From the NCBI RefSeq assembly GCF_010727325.1, contig NZ_AP022565.1, positions 3,658,001 through 3,722,000 on the forward strand: a stretch of DNA of 64,000 nucleotides, given 5' to 3'. Below the pieces are notes generated by a model that made no database searches, had not been told where the DNA came from, and was given only the letters and a program-made list of their open reading frames with translations. Origin of the DNA: Mycolicibacterium alvei (GTDB lineage Bacteria > Actinomycetota > Actinomycetes > Mycobacteriales > Mycobacteriaceae). Positions 10,361 to 20,737 of this stretch are shown piece by piece; within the stretch, counting starts at the first letter, position 1; every line of letters begins with the position of its first letter. Made by a program: the position numbers and the translations under genes.

Positions 10361-10711
10361 TCACTTACAAGAGAGCGTGCAGCTGGCGCACGAGCCGGCG
10401 CAGTCCGCTCCCGAGCCGGCGACGGCCTCCGCGGCGGCGACGGCCTTGGCGCTCTGCCAGCAGCCGGCGGCGACGGTGGCGATGGCCCCGATGATGCACA
10501 CCACGACGACCGTCAATCCCGTGTGGGGCGCGGCGGCCAGGGCGGCGGCACCACCGGCCGCGAGCATGACCGCAGCGGCCAGTTGAGTCGGGGCCACAGC
10601 CCTCAGGACCGCGCGTACGGGATCACCGGTGCGGGGCCTGGTCAGCAACCACAGCCCGAAAACACCGACGACGACGGCGGCGCTCAAACACAGCAGCGCG
10701 GCGATCAGCAT
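10361..10711 (-). CDS. Small membrane protein with a cysteine-rich tail (Rv0039c-like)
   Basis: 116-residue protein with three hydrophobic segments (about residues 3-22, 40-60 and 65-83) and a C-terminal tail carrying four cysteines (CAGSCASCTLSCK). ATG 10711 gives the length of Rv0039c (115 aa); the longer frame to 10924 runs into the neighbouring gene. The cysteine cluster could bind a metal or form disulfides; this is inference. Function unknown. Confidence 0.7.
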   Translation of the reverse strand: MLIAALLCLSAAVVVGVFGLWLLTRPRTGDPVRAVLRAVAPTQLAAAVMLAAGGAAALAAAPHTGLTVVVVCIIGAIATVAAGCWQSAKAVAAAEAVAGSGADCAGSCASCTLSCK

Positions 10712-10769
10712 GCGCCACACAATACGAGGCGCCGGTCGGAATTGCGAGGTCGGGGCGGGTTCCGGTACG

Positions 10770-11642
10770 TCAGCCGTGCAGGCCCAGGAGCTGGGGCAAA
10801 CCCGGCTGCGGAGCGGGTGCGGCCGGGGCCGGAGTAGCTGGCACCGGGGGAGCCGCCGGGGCCGGCGCGCTGACCTTGAACCCGGACACGATCGCATCGG
10901 CGGCGTCGGCAGCCGCGGAAACACCCTGGTTGGCGGCCGAGGAATTCACCGACAACGACACCAGGTAATGGTCGGGGCCAGCGGTGGCCAGGATGTGCCT
11001 GCGTGACGTGTTGAGCACCTGGCTGCCGTCCAGGTAGCTACCTTCGATGAAGGCCGACGGGAAGCCGTTGAAGTCACCCATGGCCATGTCGGTGGCGCGC
11101 CAGTTCTGCAACTGCTGGGTGTCGACGTAGCCGTGGCTGGCGGCCTCGACCGGGTCGAAACTGCCGACGAGCTTGTAGACCACCACCTGCGCGTTGGGGG
11201 TGTAGAGGTCGGTGCTGGCGCGGTCGGCGATCACCGCGAACGCGTCGGGAACGTTGGGATCGGGCACCTTGGTCCAGCCTGACGGCAGCGGCAGGACGAT
11301 GCTCAGCGCCTTGAAATCGTGGCTGACCTGGGGCTCCATCTTCACGTCTTTGCTCTTGAAGAATTCGGCAAGGGTGCCTGAGGAGGCCGGGGCGATGGTC
11401 TGGGCCAGGGGGACGGGCGCGGCGACCGCGGGCGCCGCCGGGTTTGCCGGATTTGCGGGGGCGACGGGCGCCGCGGCGGGGACGGCCGTGACGGTCTGGG
11501 TCACCGTCACCGGACCGGGCACGCTGGGAACCGGAAGGAGGGGTTCGGCGGAGGCGGTTTGACCGGCGAAGCCGACCACCCCGGCCACGCCGACCGCTGT
11601 GCCTGCTACCAGCACCCGCCACCGGCGGGTCAACTCGATCAT
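10770..11642 (-). CDS. Secreted proline-rich 28 kDa antigen (Mtc28/LpqN family, Rv0040c-like)
   Basis: 290-residue exported protein. A signal peptide covers residues 1-32 (hydrophobic core, then QTASAEP cleavage region). It is followed by a Pro/Ala/Val-rich linker, a globular LpqN/LpqT/Mtc28-type domain of about 160 residues, and a second Pro/Ala-rich tail. ATG 11642 has a strong Shine-Dalgarno sequence (GGGAGGAACAAGAG). The gene is divergent from leuS, as Rv0040c is from Rv0041. Family members are cell-wall-associated or culture-filtrate antigens; the molecular role is not known. There is no lipobox cysteine at the cleavage site, so it is secreted rather than a lipoprotein. Confidence 0.85.
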   Translation of the reverse strand: MIELTRRWRVLVAGTAVGVAGVVGFAGQTASAEPLLPVPSVPGPVTVTQTVTAVPAAAPVAPANPANPAAPAVAAPVPLAQTIAPASSGTLAEFFKSKDVKMEPQVSHDFKALSIVLPLPSGWTKVPDPNVPDAFAVIADRASTDLYTPNAQVVVYKLVGSFDPVEAASHGYVDTQQLQNWRATDMAMGDFNGFPSAFIEGSYLDGSQVLNTSRRHILATAGPDHYLVSLSVNSSAANQGVSAAADAADAIVSGFKVSAPAPAAPPVPATPAPAAPAPQPGLPQLLGLHG

Positions 11643-11839
11643 CTCTTGTTCCTCCCGCAAACCATCGCTCCCACCTGGGAACCTCGTCACTAGAGGCCGA
11701 CACTATCCACGGAGTACCGTCCGCCACCAGCAACTCAACCGACCTGGAACCAACCCCTGACAGTGCCGCGACGCAACCGATACCAAGCCGTGGCCTTCGC
11801 CGTCGAAAGACGGGCGGTGAGCTGCTCAAACCGTGGCCT

Positions 11840-11845
11840 TATACC
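11840..11845 (+). promoter_or_regulatory. Candidate -10 of leuS (leaderless start)
   Basis: TATACC 9 nt before GTG 11855; no Shine-Dalgarno sequence between them. I see no T-box-like leader. Confidence 0.45.
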
Positions 11846-11854
11846 CTGAACGGC

Positions 11855-14734
11855 GTGATCGAACCCGCCAACACTCCGCAGTCAGGGCCGTCAGAGGACA
11901 CCCCGCAGCACCGTTACACCGCGGAGCTGGCGGGCGAGATCGAGCGCAAGTGGCAGGAGACCTGGTCGGAGCTCGGCACCTTCAACGTGGCCAATCCGGT
12001 GGGCTCGCTGGCACCGCAGGACGGCTCGCACGTACCCGCCGACAAGATGTTCGTCCAGGACATGTTCCCGTATCCGTCCGGTGACGGCCTGCACGTCGGG
12101 CACCCCCTGGGCTACATCGCCACCGACGTCTACGCCCGGTACTACCGGATGACCGGTCGCAACGTGCTGCACGCGCTGGGGTTCGACGCGTTCGGACTGC
12201 CCGCCGAGCAGTACGCCGTGCAGACCGGGACGCACCCGCGGACCCGCACCGAGGCCAACATCGTCAACTTCCGCCGGCAGCTGGGCCGGCTCGGACTGGG
12301 CCACGACACGCGGCGCAGCTTCGCCACCACCGATGTTGACTTCTACAAGTGGACGCAGTGGATCTTCCTACAGATCTACAACGCCTGGTTCGACATCGCA
12401 GCCGGGAAGGCGCGGCCCATCGCCGAGTTGGTGGCCGAATTCGAGTCTGGCGCACGCACTCTCGACGACGGCCGGACGTGGGGTGGACTCTCGGCCGCCG
12501 AGCGCGCCGACGTGGTGGACGATCATCGGCTGGTCTACCACGCAGACTCGATGGTGAACTGGTGCCCGGGTCTGGGCACGGTGCTGGCCAACGAGGAAGT
12601 CACCGCCGACGGCCGCAGCGACCGCGGAAACTTCCCGGTGTTCCGGAAGCGGTTGCGGCAGTGGATGATGCGCATCACGGCGTACTCGGACCGGCTGCTC
12701 GACGATCTGGATGTGCTGGAATGGCCGGACAAGGTCAAGTCCATGCAGCGCAACTGGATCGGTCGGTCCACCGGTGCCTCGGTGGAGTTCGGTACGGCGG
12801 CAGGCGATGTCGAGGTGTTCACCACCCGACCGGACACGCTGTTCGGCGCCACCTACCTGGTACTGGCCCCCGAGCATGGTCTCGTGGACGCGCTGGTGGC
12901 CGATGCCTGGCCCGAGGGCACCGATTCACGGTGGACCTTCGATGGCGCGACTCCGGCCGAGGCCGTCGCCGCCTACCGCGCCGGGATCGCGGCCAAGTCG
13001 GATCTGGAGCGTCAGGAGAACAAGTCCAAGACCGGCGTGTTCCTCGGCGCGTACGCCACCAACCCGGTCAACGGCCGGCAGGTTCCGGTCTTCATCGCCG
13101 ACTACGTGCTGGCCGGCTACGGAACCGGCGCCATCATGGCGGTGCCCGGTGGCGACCAGCGGGACTGGGACTTCGCTACGGATTTCGGCCTGCCGATCAT
13201 CGAGGTGGTCAGCGGTGGCGACATCACCGAGGCGGCCTACAACGGCGACGGCGTCATGGTGAACTCCGGCTACCTCGACGGGTTGTCGGTGGCGGCCGCC
13301 AAGGAAGCCGTCATCGAACATCTGGAAGCCGACGGCCGTGGCCGGGCCCGCATCGAGTACAAGCTGCGGGACTGGCTGTTCGCCCGGCAGCGGTACTGGG
13401 GTGAGCCGTTCCCGATCGTGTACGACGCCGACGGCCGCGCCCATCCGTTGCCGGAATCGGCCCTGCCGGTGGAACTTCCGGACATCCCGGATTATGCGCC
13501 GGTGTCCTTCGACCCCGACGACGCCGACAGCGAGCCTTCGCCGCCACTGGGCAAGGCCACCGAATGGGTGCATGTCGAGCTGGATCTGGGTGACGGGCTG
13601 CAGACCTACACACGCGATACCAATGTGATGCCGCAATGGGCGGGCAGCTCCTGGTACGAGCTGCGGTACACCGACCCGCAGAACTCGGAAGAGCTGTGCG
13701 CCAAGGAGAACGAGGCCTACTGGATGGGCCCGCGGCCGGCCGAGCACGGCCCGAATGATCCGGGCGGCGTCGACCTGTACGTCGGTGGTGTCGAGCATGC
13801 GGTGCTGCACCTGCTGTACTCGCGGTTCTGGCACAAGGTGCTGTACGACCTTGGCCATGTCAGCTCGAACGAGCCGTATCGGCGTCTGGTCAACCAGGGT
13901 TACATCCAGGCCTTTGCCTACACCGATGCCCGCGGTAGCTATGTGCCTGCCGCCGAAGTCGTCGAGCGTGACGGGAAGTTCTTCTGGCCGGGGCCCAATG
14001 ATGGTGAGGATCACCAGGAAATAGAGGTCAACCAGGAGTTCGGCAAGATCGGCAAGAGCCTGAAGAACTCCGTCTCACCCGACGAGATCTGCGATGAGTA
14101 CGGTGCCGACACCCTTCGGGTCTACGAGATGTCGATGGGCCCGCTGGAGGCGTCGCGTCCGTGGGCCCCCAAGGATGTCGTGGGCGCGCACCGCTTCCTG
14201 CAACGGGTGTGGCGGGTGGTGGTCTGCGAAGACACCGGAGCGACCGGCGTCAACGAGCACGAGGCGCTCGGCACCGACACCCTCAAGATCCTGCACCGCA
14301 CCATCGCGGGGGTGACCGAAGACTATGTGGCACTTCGCAACAACACCGCCGCGGCGAAGTTGATCGAGTACACCAACCACCTCACCAAGGAGGGCGTCTC
14401 GGCGCGCGCCGCGATCGAGCCGCTGGTGCTCATGGTGGCCCCGCTGGCGCCGCACCTGGCCGAGGAGTTGTGGAAGCGGTTGGGCCACGACACCTCACTG
14501 GCGCACGGCCCGTTCCCGGTGGTCGATCCGCAGTACCTGGTGGACGACACCATCGAGTTCCCGGTCCAGGTGAACGGCAAGGTGCGCGGCAAGATCACCG
14601 TTGCCGCCGATCTGGACCGAGCTGGGCTCCAGGCCGCGGCGCTGGCCGACGAGAAGGTGCAGGCCTTCCTGGACGGTGCCACGCCCAAGAAGGTCATCGT
14701 GGTGCCGGGCCGGCTGGTCAACCTCGTCATCTAG
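11855..14734 (+). CDS. leuS: Leucyl-tRNA synthetase
   Basis: Charges tRNA-Leu with leucine; class Ia synthetase, 959 aa (969 in M. tuberculosis). The HIGH motif is HVGH in [18 protein letters not shown] near residue 76. A large CP1 editing insertion follows (the [19 protein letters not shown] region). The KMSKS loop appears as [10 protein letters not shown] near residue 730, the form usual in mycobacterial LeuRS. The C-terminal tRNA-binding domain is complete and ends with [11 protein letters not shown]. The start is GTG, with a -10 9 nt upstream. The gene ends at a hairpin shared with the convergent SDR gene. Confidence 0.97.
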   Translation: MIEPANTPQSGPSEDTPQHRYTAELAGEIERKWQETWSELGTFNVANPVGSLAPQDGSHVPADKMFVQDMFPYPSGDGLHVGHPLGYIATDVYARYYRMTGRNVLHALGFDAFGLPAEQYAVQTGTHPRTRTEANIVNFRRQLGRLGLGHDTRRSFATTDVDFYKWTQWIFLQIYNAWFDIAAGKARPIAELVAEFESGARTLDDGRTWGGLSAAERADVVDDHRLVYHADSMVNWCPGLGTVLANEEVTADGRSDRGNFPVFRKRLRQWMMRITAYSDRLLDDLDVLEWPDKVKSMQRNWIGRSTGASVEFGTAAGDVEVFTTRPDTLFGATYLVLAPEHGLVDALVADAWPEGTDSRWTFDGATPAEAVAAYRAGIAAKSDLERQENKSKTGVFLGAYATNPVNGRQVPVFIADYVLAGYGTGAIMAVPGGDQRDWDFATDFGLPIIEVVSGGDITEAAYNGDGVMVNSGYLDGLSVAAAKEAVIEHLEADGRGRARIEYKLRDWLFARQRYWGEPFPIVYDADGRAHPLPESALPVELPDIPDYAPVSFDPDDADSEPSPPLGKATEWVHVELDLGDGLQTYTRDTNVMPQWAGSSWYELRYTDPQNSEELCAKENEAYWMGPRPAEHGPNDPGGVDLYVGGVEHAVLHLLYSRFWHKVLYDLGHVSSNEPYRRLVNQGYIQAFAYTDARGSYVPAAEVVERDGKFFWPGPNDGEDHQEIEVNQEFGKIGKSLKNSVSPDEICDEYGADTLRVYEMSMGPLEASRPWAPKDVVGAHRFLQRVWRVVVCEDTGATGVNEHEALGTDTLKILHRTIAGVTEDYVALRNNTAAAKLIEYTNHLTKEGVSARAAIEPLVLMVAPLAPHLAEELWKRLGHDTSLAHGPFPVVDPQYLVDDTIEFPVQVNGKVRGKITVAADLDRAGLQAAALADEKVQAFLDGATPKKVIVVPGRLVNLVI

Positions 14735-14736
14735 AG

Positions 14737-14786
14737 CGATTTGGGTGCATCCACCGGCGGTCGGCGCCGCTGAATGCACCCAAATC
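14737..14786. terminator. Bidirectional terminator-like hairpin after leuS
   Basis: Perfect 13-bp inverted repeat: GATTTGGGTGCAT (14737-14749) and ATGCACCCAAATC (14774-14786), 24-nt loop. It lies between convergent leuS and the SDR gene and overlaps the SDR stop codon. Confidence 0.6.
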
Positions 14787-15459
14787 ACCCGGGGCGGACC
14801 ACGATTTCGTGCACGTGGCCGTCGGGCGGGGTGGTGACGGCTGTCGCGACCAACCCGGCGACCGTCTCGGGCTTCAGGAACTTGGCCGGGTCGTAATCGC
14901 CGACGCCGTCGGTCTCGTAGACCACCAGGTCGCGTTGCATCTCGGTGTCGGTGCGCCCGGGGAAGATCGAGGTGACCCGCAGTGTCGGTTCGTCGGCGCG
15001 CAGGGAGTCGGCGAATGCCCGCAGCGCGAACTTGCTTGCCGAGTACGACGCCATGCCGGAGGAAACCTTCTGTCCGGCACCGGAATTGATGAACACAACA
15101 TGGCCGTGGACGGCGCGCAGGGCGGGCAGCAGGGCCAGCGTGAGTGCCACCGCGCCGGTGACGTTCACCTCGAAGGACGCCCGCCACTGTTCGGCGATGG
15201 ATTCGGAGACCCGGCCGGGGTAGAGGACGCCGGCGTTGTGCACGAGCACGTCGAGTTCGGCGAGGACCTCGGTGGCCGATTCGATCGAATCGGCGTCGGT
15301 CAGGTCCAGCGGCCAGGTCGGAGCGCCGAGACGTTCGGCCAGCGCATCGAGGCGGGCCGACGGGCGCCCGGCCAGCAGCAGGGTGTGAGTGGGAGCAAGA
15401 GCGGCGGCGATGGCTGAGCCGATGCCGCCAGCGGCTCCGGTGATCAATGCGGTCGGCAC
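14785..15459 (-). CDS. Short-chain dehydrogenase/reductase
   Basis: 224-residue classical SDR. N-terminal nucleotide-binding motif TGAAGGIG (residues about 7-14), NAG at about 74-76, catalytic Ser in INSGAG and the YSASK motif (Tyr-x-x-x-Lys). An Arg after the first strand (LLLAGRPSARLD) suggests NADP(H) preference. Substrate unknown. It is convergent with leuS and divergent from the glucosylglycerate hydrolase gene, with fewer than 80 nt between the two starts. Confidence 0.85.
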   Translation of the reverse strand: MPTALITGAAGGIGSAIAAALAPTHTLLLAGRPSARLDALAERLGAPTWPLDLTDADSIESATEVLAELDVLVHNAGVLYPGRVSESIAEQWRASFEVNVTGAVALTLALLPALRAVHGHVVFINSGAGQKVSSGMASYSASKFALRAFADSLRADEPTLRVTSIFPGRTDTEMQRDLVVYETDGVGDYDPAKFLKPETVAGLVATAVTTPPDGHVHEIVVRPG

Positions 15460-15536
15460 GACTGCAACGTTACTGTGACGCGCATTGCGACGGGGCCGAC
15501 CTGCGGACCGGGGCGCAACGTCGCATCATGGTAGGG

Positions 15537-16877
15537 ATGCCACCGGATCCCAGCTTCGCTCCCACTCAGCTCGCCGCGCGCGCTGCCTACCTGCTGCGCG
15601 GCAATGACCTGGGTGTGATGACCACGGCCGCGCCGTCGCTGTATCCCCACATGTGGAGCTGGGACGCGGCGTTCGTGTCGATCGGGCTGGCCCCCCTGAG
15701 TGTGGAGCGCGCCGTGGTGGAACTCGACACCCTGCTCTCGGCGCAGTGGCGCAACGGGATGATTCCGCACATCGTGTTCGCCAACGGTGTCGACGGCTAC
15801 TTTCCCGGCCCGGCCCGGTGGGCCACCTCGGCGCTGGCCGCCGACGCGCCGCGGGCGCGGCACACCTCGGGTATCACCCAGCCGCCCGTGCATGCGATCG
15901 CGGTGCAACGCATCCTCGACCATGCCCGCAGTCGAGGCCGGTCGACCCGGGCGGTGGCGGAGAGCTTCGTCGATCGTCGGTGGGCCGATCTGGTGCGCTG
16001 GCACCGCTGGCTGGCCGAGACCCGGGATCAGGACGTTCGCGGCCGCATCACGATGTATCACGGGTGGGAGTCCGGCATGGACAACTCACCGCGCTGGGAC
16101 AGCGCCTACGCCAACGTGATTCCCGGCAATGTGCCGGAGTATCAGCGGGAGGACAACGCGATCATCACCGATGCCACCCAGCGGCCGAGCGACCTCGAGT
16201 ACGACCGGTACCTGTGGCTGCTCGAGGAGATGAAATCCGTTCGCTACGACGACGATCTGCTCCCGAAGGTGATGAGCTTCGCGGTCGAGGACGTATTCGT
16301 CTCGGCGATCTTCTCGGTGGCCTGCCAGGTGCTGGCCGAGATCGGGGAGGATTACAAACGTCCCAACGCCGATGTCCGCGATCTCTACTCCTGGGCCGAG
16401 CGATTCCGGGTCGGTGTCGTCGAGACCGCCGACGAACGTAGTGGTGCGGCAAGGGATTACGACGTCCGGGCGAACAGGTGGGTGGCCACTGAGACCGTCG
16501 CGCAGTTCGCTCCGCTGCTGTGTGGCGGGCTGCCACACGACCGCGAGCGCGCCCTGTTGAGGCTGCTGGAAGGCCCGCGGTTCTGCGGGCACCCGGATCT
16601 GAAGTACGCGCTGATCCCGTCGACGTCGCCGGTGTCGCGTGATTTCCGATCGCGCGAGTATTGGCGCGGTCCGGTGTGGCCGGTGATGACGTGGTTGTTC
16701 TCGTGGTGCTTCGCTCGGCGTGGCTGGGCCGAGCGGGCGTCGACGCTTCGTCGAGAAGGTTTGCGTCAGGCCAGCGACGGGACTTTCGCCGAGTACTACG
16801 AGCCGTTCACCGGCGAGCCGCTGGGCAGCATGCAGCAGTCGTGGACCGCGGCCGCGGTGTTGGACTGGTTGGGATAG
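15537..16877 (+). CDS. ggh: Glucosylglycerate hydrolase (GH63 type)
   Basis: Hydrolyses glucosylglycerate (and mannosylglycerate) to sugar plus glycerate. It is known from rapidly growing mycobacteria, where it mobilises glucosylglycerate after nitrogen starvation. The 446-residue length and sequence closely match the M. hassiacum enzyme as I remember it. With ATG 15537 the Asp of GMDNSPRWDS is residue 182 and the Glu of FAEYYEPF is residue 419, the positions I recall for its catalytic pair. An all-helical (alpha/alpha)6 fold is expected and there is no signal peptide, so it is cytoplasmic. ATG 15528 is a possible alternative start three codons upstream. Absent from M. tuberculosis at this place. 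Confidence 0.88.
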   Translation: MPPDPSFAPTQLAARAAYLLRGNDLGVMTTAAPSLYPHMWSWDAAFVSIGLAPLSVERAVVELDTLLSAQWRNGMIPHIVFANGVDGYFPGPARWATSALAADAPRARHTSGITQPPVHAIAVQRILDHARSRGRSTRAVAESFVDRRWADLVRWHRWLAETRDQDVRGRITMYHGWESGMDNSPRWDSAYANVIPGNVPEYQREDNAIITDATQRPSDLEYDRYLWLLEEMKSVRYDDDLLPKVMSFAVEDVFVSAIFSVACQVLAEIGEDYKRPNADVRDLYSWAERFRVGVVETADERSGAARDYDVRANRWVATETVAQFAPLLCGGLPHDRERALLRLLEGPRFCGHPDLKYALIPSTSPVSRDFRSREYWRGPVWPVMTWLFSWCFARRGWAERASTLRREGLRQASDGTFAEYYEPFTGEPLGSMQQSWTAAAVLDWLG

Positions 16878-16882
16878 CCCGG

Positions 16883-17359
16883 CTACTCGGACTTGGCGTG
16901 GGCCACCCGATCGCTCTGGCTGGCGAGCCGTTCCAGCGGGGCCAGTGCGGTGGCCAGTGTCGCGAGGTCGTCCGGACTCAGGTTGGCCAACCGGCCGGCC
17001 AGATCAGCCCGCCGGGCGGCCAGCGATTCGCGGTGCTGCACCAGGCCGCGGGGGGTGACCTCGACGAGCACGGCGCGCAGGTCGGAGGGGTCGCGGGAGC
17101 GCTTGACCAACCCGAGCTTCTCCAGCCGGCGGATGGCCACGGTGGTGGTGGGGGTGCGCACGCGCTCACGGGCGGCCAGTTCGGTCATCCGGATCGGGCC
17201 CTGGTCGAGCAGGGTGAGGAGGATGGAGAGCTGAGCCAGCGTCAGCTCTCCGGCGGTGCCCTTGTTGGTGTCGCCACGGCGCAGGACCGAGAAAACCTTG
17301 GAGAGTACGCGCTGCAACTCTCCGGCCAGCTCGGTGACCTGCGAATCGGGCTCTATCAT
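16883..17359 (-). CDS. MarR family transcriptional regulator (Rv0042c-like)
   Basis: 158-residue winged-helix regulator. Helix-turn-helix region at about residues 55-85 (IRMTELAARERVRTPTTTVAIRRLEKLGL), wing with KRSRDPSDLRAVLVEVTPRG. Dimerisation helices are at both ends. The start is ATG 17359, 8 nt after a TAGACT hexamer (leaderless). The -10 lies inside TTAGACTAG, a partial palindrome that could be an autoregulatory site. It ends 6 nt from the convergent hydrolase gene. Ligand unknown. Confidence 0.88.
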   Translation of the reverse strand: MIEPDSQVTELAGELQRVLSKVFSVLRRGDTNKGTAGELTLAQLSILLTLLDQGPIRMTELAARERVRTPTTTVAIRRLEKLGLVKRSRDPSDLRAVLVEVTPRGLVQHRESLAARRADLAGRLANLSPDDLATLATALAPLERLASQSDRVAHAKSE

Positions 17360-17367
17360 AATTCGCT

Positions 17368-17373
17368 AGTCTA
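17368..17373 (-). promoter_or_regulatory. Candidate -10 of the marR gene (leaderless)
   Basis: TAGACT on the minus strand, 8 nt before ATG 17359. Confidence 0.45.
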
Positions 17374-17434
17374 ACCTGTCTGAGGCTGCCAGGTCCGCAG
17401 CTTGTTGGGTTTGGCGCAGGGGTTGCAGTGGCCC

Positions 17435-18172
17435 TCACAGCACCTGTGACAGGAATCGGCGCAGCCGATCTGTCTCGGCCGCTTCGAAGATCTGGTCGGG
17501 GATACCGGACTCGACCACCGTGCCGTGATCCATGAACACCACCGAATCGGCGGTGGAACGGGCGAAGCCCATCTCGTGGGTGACGGCCAGGATGGTCATT
17601 CCCTCGGCGGCCAGGTCGGCGATCAACTCCAGAATCCCCTTGACCAGTTCGGGGTCCAGCGCCGAGGTGGCCTCGTCGAAGAACATCACCTGAGGGGCCA
17701 TCGCGAGCGCACGCGCGATCGCGACGCGCTGTTGCTGGCCGCCAGAGAGCGTGCTGGGGCGGACGTCGGCCTTGTGCCGCAGTCCAACCCGATCCAGCTG
17801 CTCCAGACCCACGGTGCGGGCATGCTCGGGGCTCAGGCGCTTGAGCTTGCGCGGACCCAGGGTGACGTTGTCGAGAACGGTCTTGTGCGGGAACAGGTTG
17901 AACTGCTGGAACACCATCCCGATGCGTTGGCGCAGCCGGTCGGGATTGTCGGCCAGCACCGAGTGTCCGTCGAGCAGGATGTCGCCGCGGTCCGGTTCGT
18001 ACAGGCGGTTGAGGGTGCGCAGCAGCGTCGACTTCCCGGATCCGGACGGGCCGATGATGGCCGTCGTCGTGCCGGCGGGCACATCCAGGTTCACTCCGCG
18101 CAGCACCGGGTTCGGCCCGAATGCCAGATGGATGTCCTTGGCGGCCAGCGCAACCGGCTCTAGACCCGACAT
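17435..18172 (-). CDS. Amino-acid ABC transporter ATP-binding protein (GlnQ type)
   Basis: 245-residue ATPase of a polar-amino-acid importer. Walker A GPSGSGKST (about residues 42-50), Q-loop VFQQFNLFPH, signature LSGGQQQR, Walker B VMFFDEATSALD, and the switch His in VTHEMGF. All key residues are intact. The ATG at 18172 overlaps the stop of the fused binding-protein/permease gene by 1 nt, so the two are translationally coupled. The frame stays open far upstream, but that is antisense-like GC-rich sequence. Confidence 0.93.
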   Translation of the reverse strand: MSGLEPVALAAKDIHLAFGPNPVLRGVNLDVPAGTTTAIIGPSGSGKSTLLRTLNRLYEPDRGDILLDGHSVLADNPDRLRQRIGMVFQQFNLFPHKTVLDNVTLGPRKLKRLSPEHARTVGLEQLDRVGLRHKADVRPSTLSGGQQQRVAIARALAMAPQVMFFDEATSALDPELVKGILELIADLAAEGMTILAVTHEMGFARSTADSVVFMDHGTVVESGIPDQIFEAAETDRLRRFLSQVL

Positions 18173-19944
18173 CAGATCATCTCCTGGTTGGTCGCCGCGG
18201 GCAGTGGATCCTCCTCGGCCGGGGGGCGGCCTCGGCGCAGCCGGTTGTCGACGTAGTTCACCAGATGGGTCAGTGGGATCGTGAGCAGCAGGTAGAACAG
18301 CCCGGCTGCCACCAGCGGTGAGAGGTTTCCGGTCTGCGCGTTGAGATCTCGGCCCACCTGGAACAGTTCGCGTTGGCTGGCCACCAGACCGAGGAAGTAC
18401 ACCAGTGACGACGCTTTGAGCAGTGAGATGAACTGGTTCATCAGCGCCGGCAGCACCCGTCGGATGCCCTGGGGTATGACGACCAGACGCATCGACGAGC
18501 TGTAGCTGAAGCCGAGGGCGCGGGAGGCTTCCAGCTGCCCGGGTTCGACGCTCTGGATGCCGGAGCGGAAGATCTCGCCGACGTAGGCCGCTGCCATGAG
18601 TCCGAGCGCCGCGATGCCCAACGGGTAGGGGCTGTTGCCGGTGAGCGATCCGGCCACCGGGCCGACGCCCAGTCCGATCAGCAGGATGATCACCACTTCG
18701 GGCAGGCCTCGGAAGATGTCGGTGTAGACCCGGGCGGGCCAGCGCAGCCATCGTGACCGCGAGATACCGGCCACCGCCAGGACCATCCCGAGTACCAGGC
18801 CGATGACGCTGGCGCACACGGTCAGGATGAGGGTGTTGGGTAGGCCGGTGCGCAGCAGATCTGGAATGGCCTGCTTGTAGAGGTCCCAGTCCAGGAAGGA
18901 GTCGGCCAGTTGCGCGAGTGTCGATTTGGGCGCCACCGGGGCTCCGGCGGCGGGTTTCTCCTTCGCGGCGGCGATCGCGGCGAAATCGGGCAGTTGGGGG
19001 ACGGGCGCGGCCTTGGAGCCGGGCTTCCAGCCGGGCGGCAGCGCGCGCGGCACCCAGTCGGAATACAGCCTGGCCCAGGTGCCGTCGGCGATGATCGCGT
19101 CCAGTCCGGAGTTGAGCGCGTCGATCAGCGGCTGGTTCTCCTTGGCCACCGCCCACGCCACGAAATTGTCCAGGCTGAAGGTGTTCTCGATGATCTGCGC
19201 CGGGTCACCGGGCTGCACGGTGCCCGAGGCCTGCTGGGACGGCGCCACCCAGGCGTCGATCTGACGGGTCTTGAGGCTGGCATAGACGGTGTTGTAGTCG
19301 GGGAACTTCACCGGCTGCAGGTGCAGTGTGTCGATGACGTAGGCCTCCTGCACGGTGCCCTGCACGACCCCGATGCGCTGTCCGTCGGCGAGTTGGCCGA
19401 ATCCGGTGATCGGTGAGCCGGTCGGCACCACCAGCGAGAAGTAGCCGAAGTCGTAGCCGTTGGTGAAGCCGACGGTGCGTCGCCGGGCGTCGGTGGTGGT
19501 GATCGACGAGGATGCCACGTCGAATCGTCGGGAGGCGGTCTGGGCCAACAGGCCGGAGAAGTCGGTGCCGACGAAGTTGATTCGCAGGCCCAGCTTGTCG
19601 GCGATGGCGCGCAGCAACTCGTTGTCGAAACCGGTGAAGTGGCCGTCCGTGTTGATGCAGATGCTGGGCGGTGCGTCCGACAGGGTCCCGACGGTGAGGA
19701 CGCCGGGGGTGCCCAGGCCGAGGTTCTCCGGCCGCACCGTGTCCAGGGGGACGACGGTGGCGGTGGTGAATCTGTCGGCGCCGGGTCCGGTGGCCGCGGC
19801 GGCCAGGTTGGTGGGCAGTGCGCTGGCGCTGTCCACCCCGGGTGGTGCGCATTGGTCGACGTCCGCTCCGGCCGGTGCCGCGCAGACCAGTCCGAACAGC
19901 ATCAGGACGGTGGTCAGCAGCGCGGCCGATCGTCTGGCGTCCAT
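18172..19944 (-). CDS. Fused substrate-binding protein and permease of an amino-acid ABC importer
   Basis: 590-residue fusion. Residues 1-27 are a signal peptide. Residues about 60-310 form a SBP_bac_3-type solute-binding domain (GFDNELLRAIADKLG, AQTASRRFDVASSSITTTDARR). After a Pro/Ala linker, residues about 365-570 form an HisM-type permease with the EAA-loop region ALGFSYSSSMRLVVIPQGIRR. The binding domain is thus tethered outside the membrane. Substrate is likely a polar amino acid, not resolvable further. ATG 19944 is chosen for its -10 (TAGGTT, 7 nt upstream). The transporter interrupts the Rv0042c-Rv0043c order seen in M. tuberculosis. Confidence 0.9.
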   Translation of the reverse strand: MDARRSAALLTTVLMLFGLVCAAPAGADVDQCAPPGVDSASALPTNLAAAATGPGADRFTTATVVPLDTVRPENLGLGTPGVLTVGTLSDAPPSICINTDGHFTGFDNELLRAIADKLGLRINFVGTDFSGLLAQTASRRFDVASSSITTTDARRRTVGFTNGYDFGYFSLVVPTGSPITGFGQLADGQRIGVVQGTVQEAYVIDTLHLQPVKFPDYNTVYASLKTRQIDAWVAPSQQASGTVQPGDPAQIIENTFSLDNFVAWAVAKENQPLIDALNSGLDAIIADGTWARLYSDWVPRALPPGWKPGSKAAPVPQLPDFAAIAAAKEKPAAGAPVAPKSTLAQLADSFLDWDLYKQAIPDLLRTGLPNTLILTVCASVIGLVLGMVLAVAGISRSRWLRWPARVYTDIFRGLPEVVIILLIGLGVGPVAGSLTGNSPYPLGIAALGLMAAAYVGEIFRSGIQSVEPGQLEASRALGFSYSSSMRLVVIPQGIRRVLPALMNQFISLLKASSLVYFLGLVASQRELFQVGRDLNAQTGNLSPLVAAGLFYLLLTIPLTHLVNYVDNRLRRGRPPAEEDPLPAATNQEMI

Positions 19945-19951
19945 CTGATGC

Positions 19952-19957
19952 AACCTA
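19952..19957 (-). promoter_or_regulatory. Candidate -10 of the ABC transporter operon (leaderless)
   Basis: TAGGTT on the minus strand, 7 nt before ATG 19944. Confidence 0.45.
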
Positions 19958-19989
19958 GTGGGCAAGGGCCAGGGGATGAGCCGTTCCGC

Positions 19990-20655
19990 TCAAGGGGACC
20001 GCAAGTCGCCGAACACTCCGCGCCGGGTCAGTTCACCGATCATGATCCGAGCCATCAGCTCGGCGCGCTCGATGCAGGCCTTGCGGGCGCCTTCGGGATC
20101 CCGGGCCTGTATCGCAGCCAATTCCGCTTCGTATCCGGCGAGAAACTCGGCCTTGGCTTTGGGATAGATGGTCCAGAACTCCGCGGGTGCAAAGCTCTTA
20201 CCTGCGCGGATGGTGGCGTGCAGGCGAGGCCCGGCGTACTCGTCGTTGATCGCATCGCGGAATGTCCAGCACGCCTCTTGGAAGGTTTTGGTGTCCTTTG
20301 CTGAGCGCATCGTCCGCAACGAGTCGTCTAGGCATGCCAAAATGCGCGGAGTCGGGCCTGCGGCGCAGCGCGCCGAGGCGATCCCGTTGAGAATTCCGTA
20401 CAGCTCGTGATGCTCAGACACGGTCGCCTCGTCGAATCTGGCCACGAAGGCGCCGCGGTGATAGCGGGTCGAGAGGATGCCGTCGTGCTCAAGTTGAACC
20501 ACCGCCTCCTGGATCGGAACACGGCTGAGCCCGAGGTCGCGGACGATCTCGTTGCGGTCTATGCGGTCACCGGATCGAAGCTTGCCCGTCATCACCAGAT
20601 TGATGATGTGCGTGACGACCTGATCCTTTTCCTTGACCCCGTAGTTCTTGGGCAC
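19990..20655 (-). CDS. GntR family (FCD-type) transcriptional regulator (Rv0043c-like)
   Basis: 221-residue regulator. Winged-helix domain at residues about 10-75 ([26 protein letters not shown]), then an all-helical FCD-like effector domain. The start is GTG 20655, with a G-rich Shine-Dalgarno tract upstream. It lies between the F420 oxidoreductase and the ABC transporter on one strand. It may control either; the effector is unknown. Confidence 0.87.
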   Translation of the reverse strand: MPKNYGVKEKDQVVTHIINLVMTGKLRSGDRIDRNEIVRDLGLSRVPIQEAVVQLEHDGILSTRYHRGAFVARFDEATVSEHHELYGILNGIASARCAAGPTPRILACLDDSLRTMRSAKDTKTFQEACWTFRDAINDEYAGPRLHATIRAGKSFAPAEFWTIYPKAKAEFLAGYEAELAAIQARDPEGARKACIERAELMARIMIGELTRRGVFGDLRSP

Positions 20656-20737
20656 CCTGGTGTTCCCCCCCCTGTGCGGTTATGCGCGTCAGTTTCTCAC
20701 GGGACCTCCGAATCGGTGACACGCATGTCTCTTCAGC

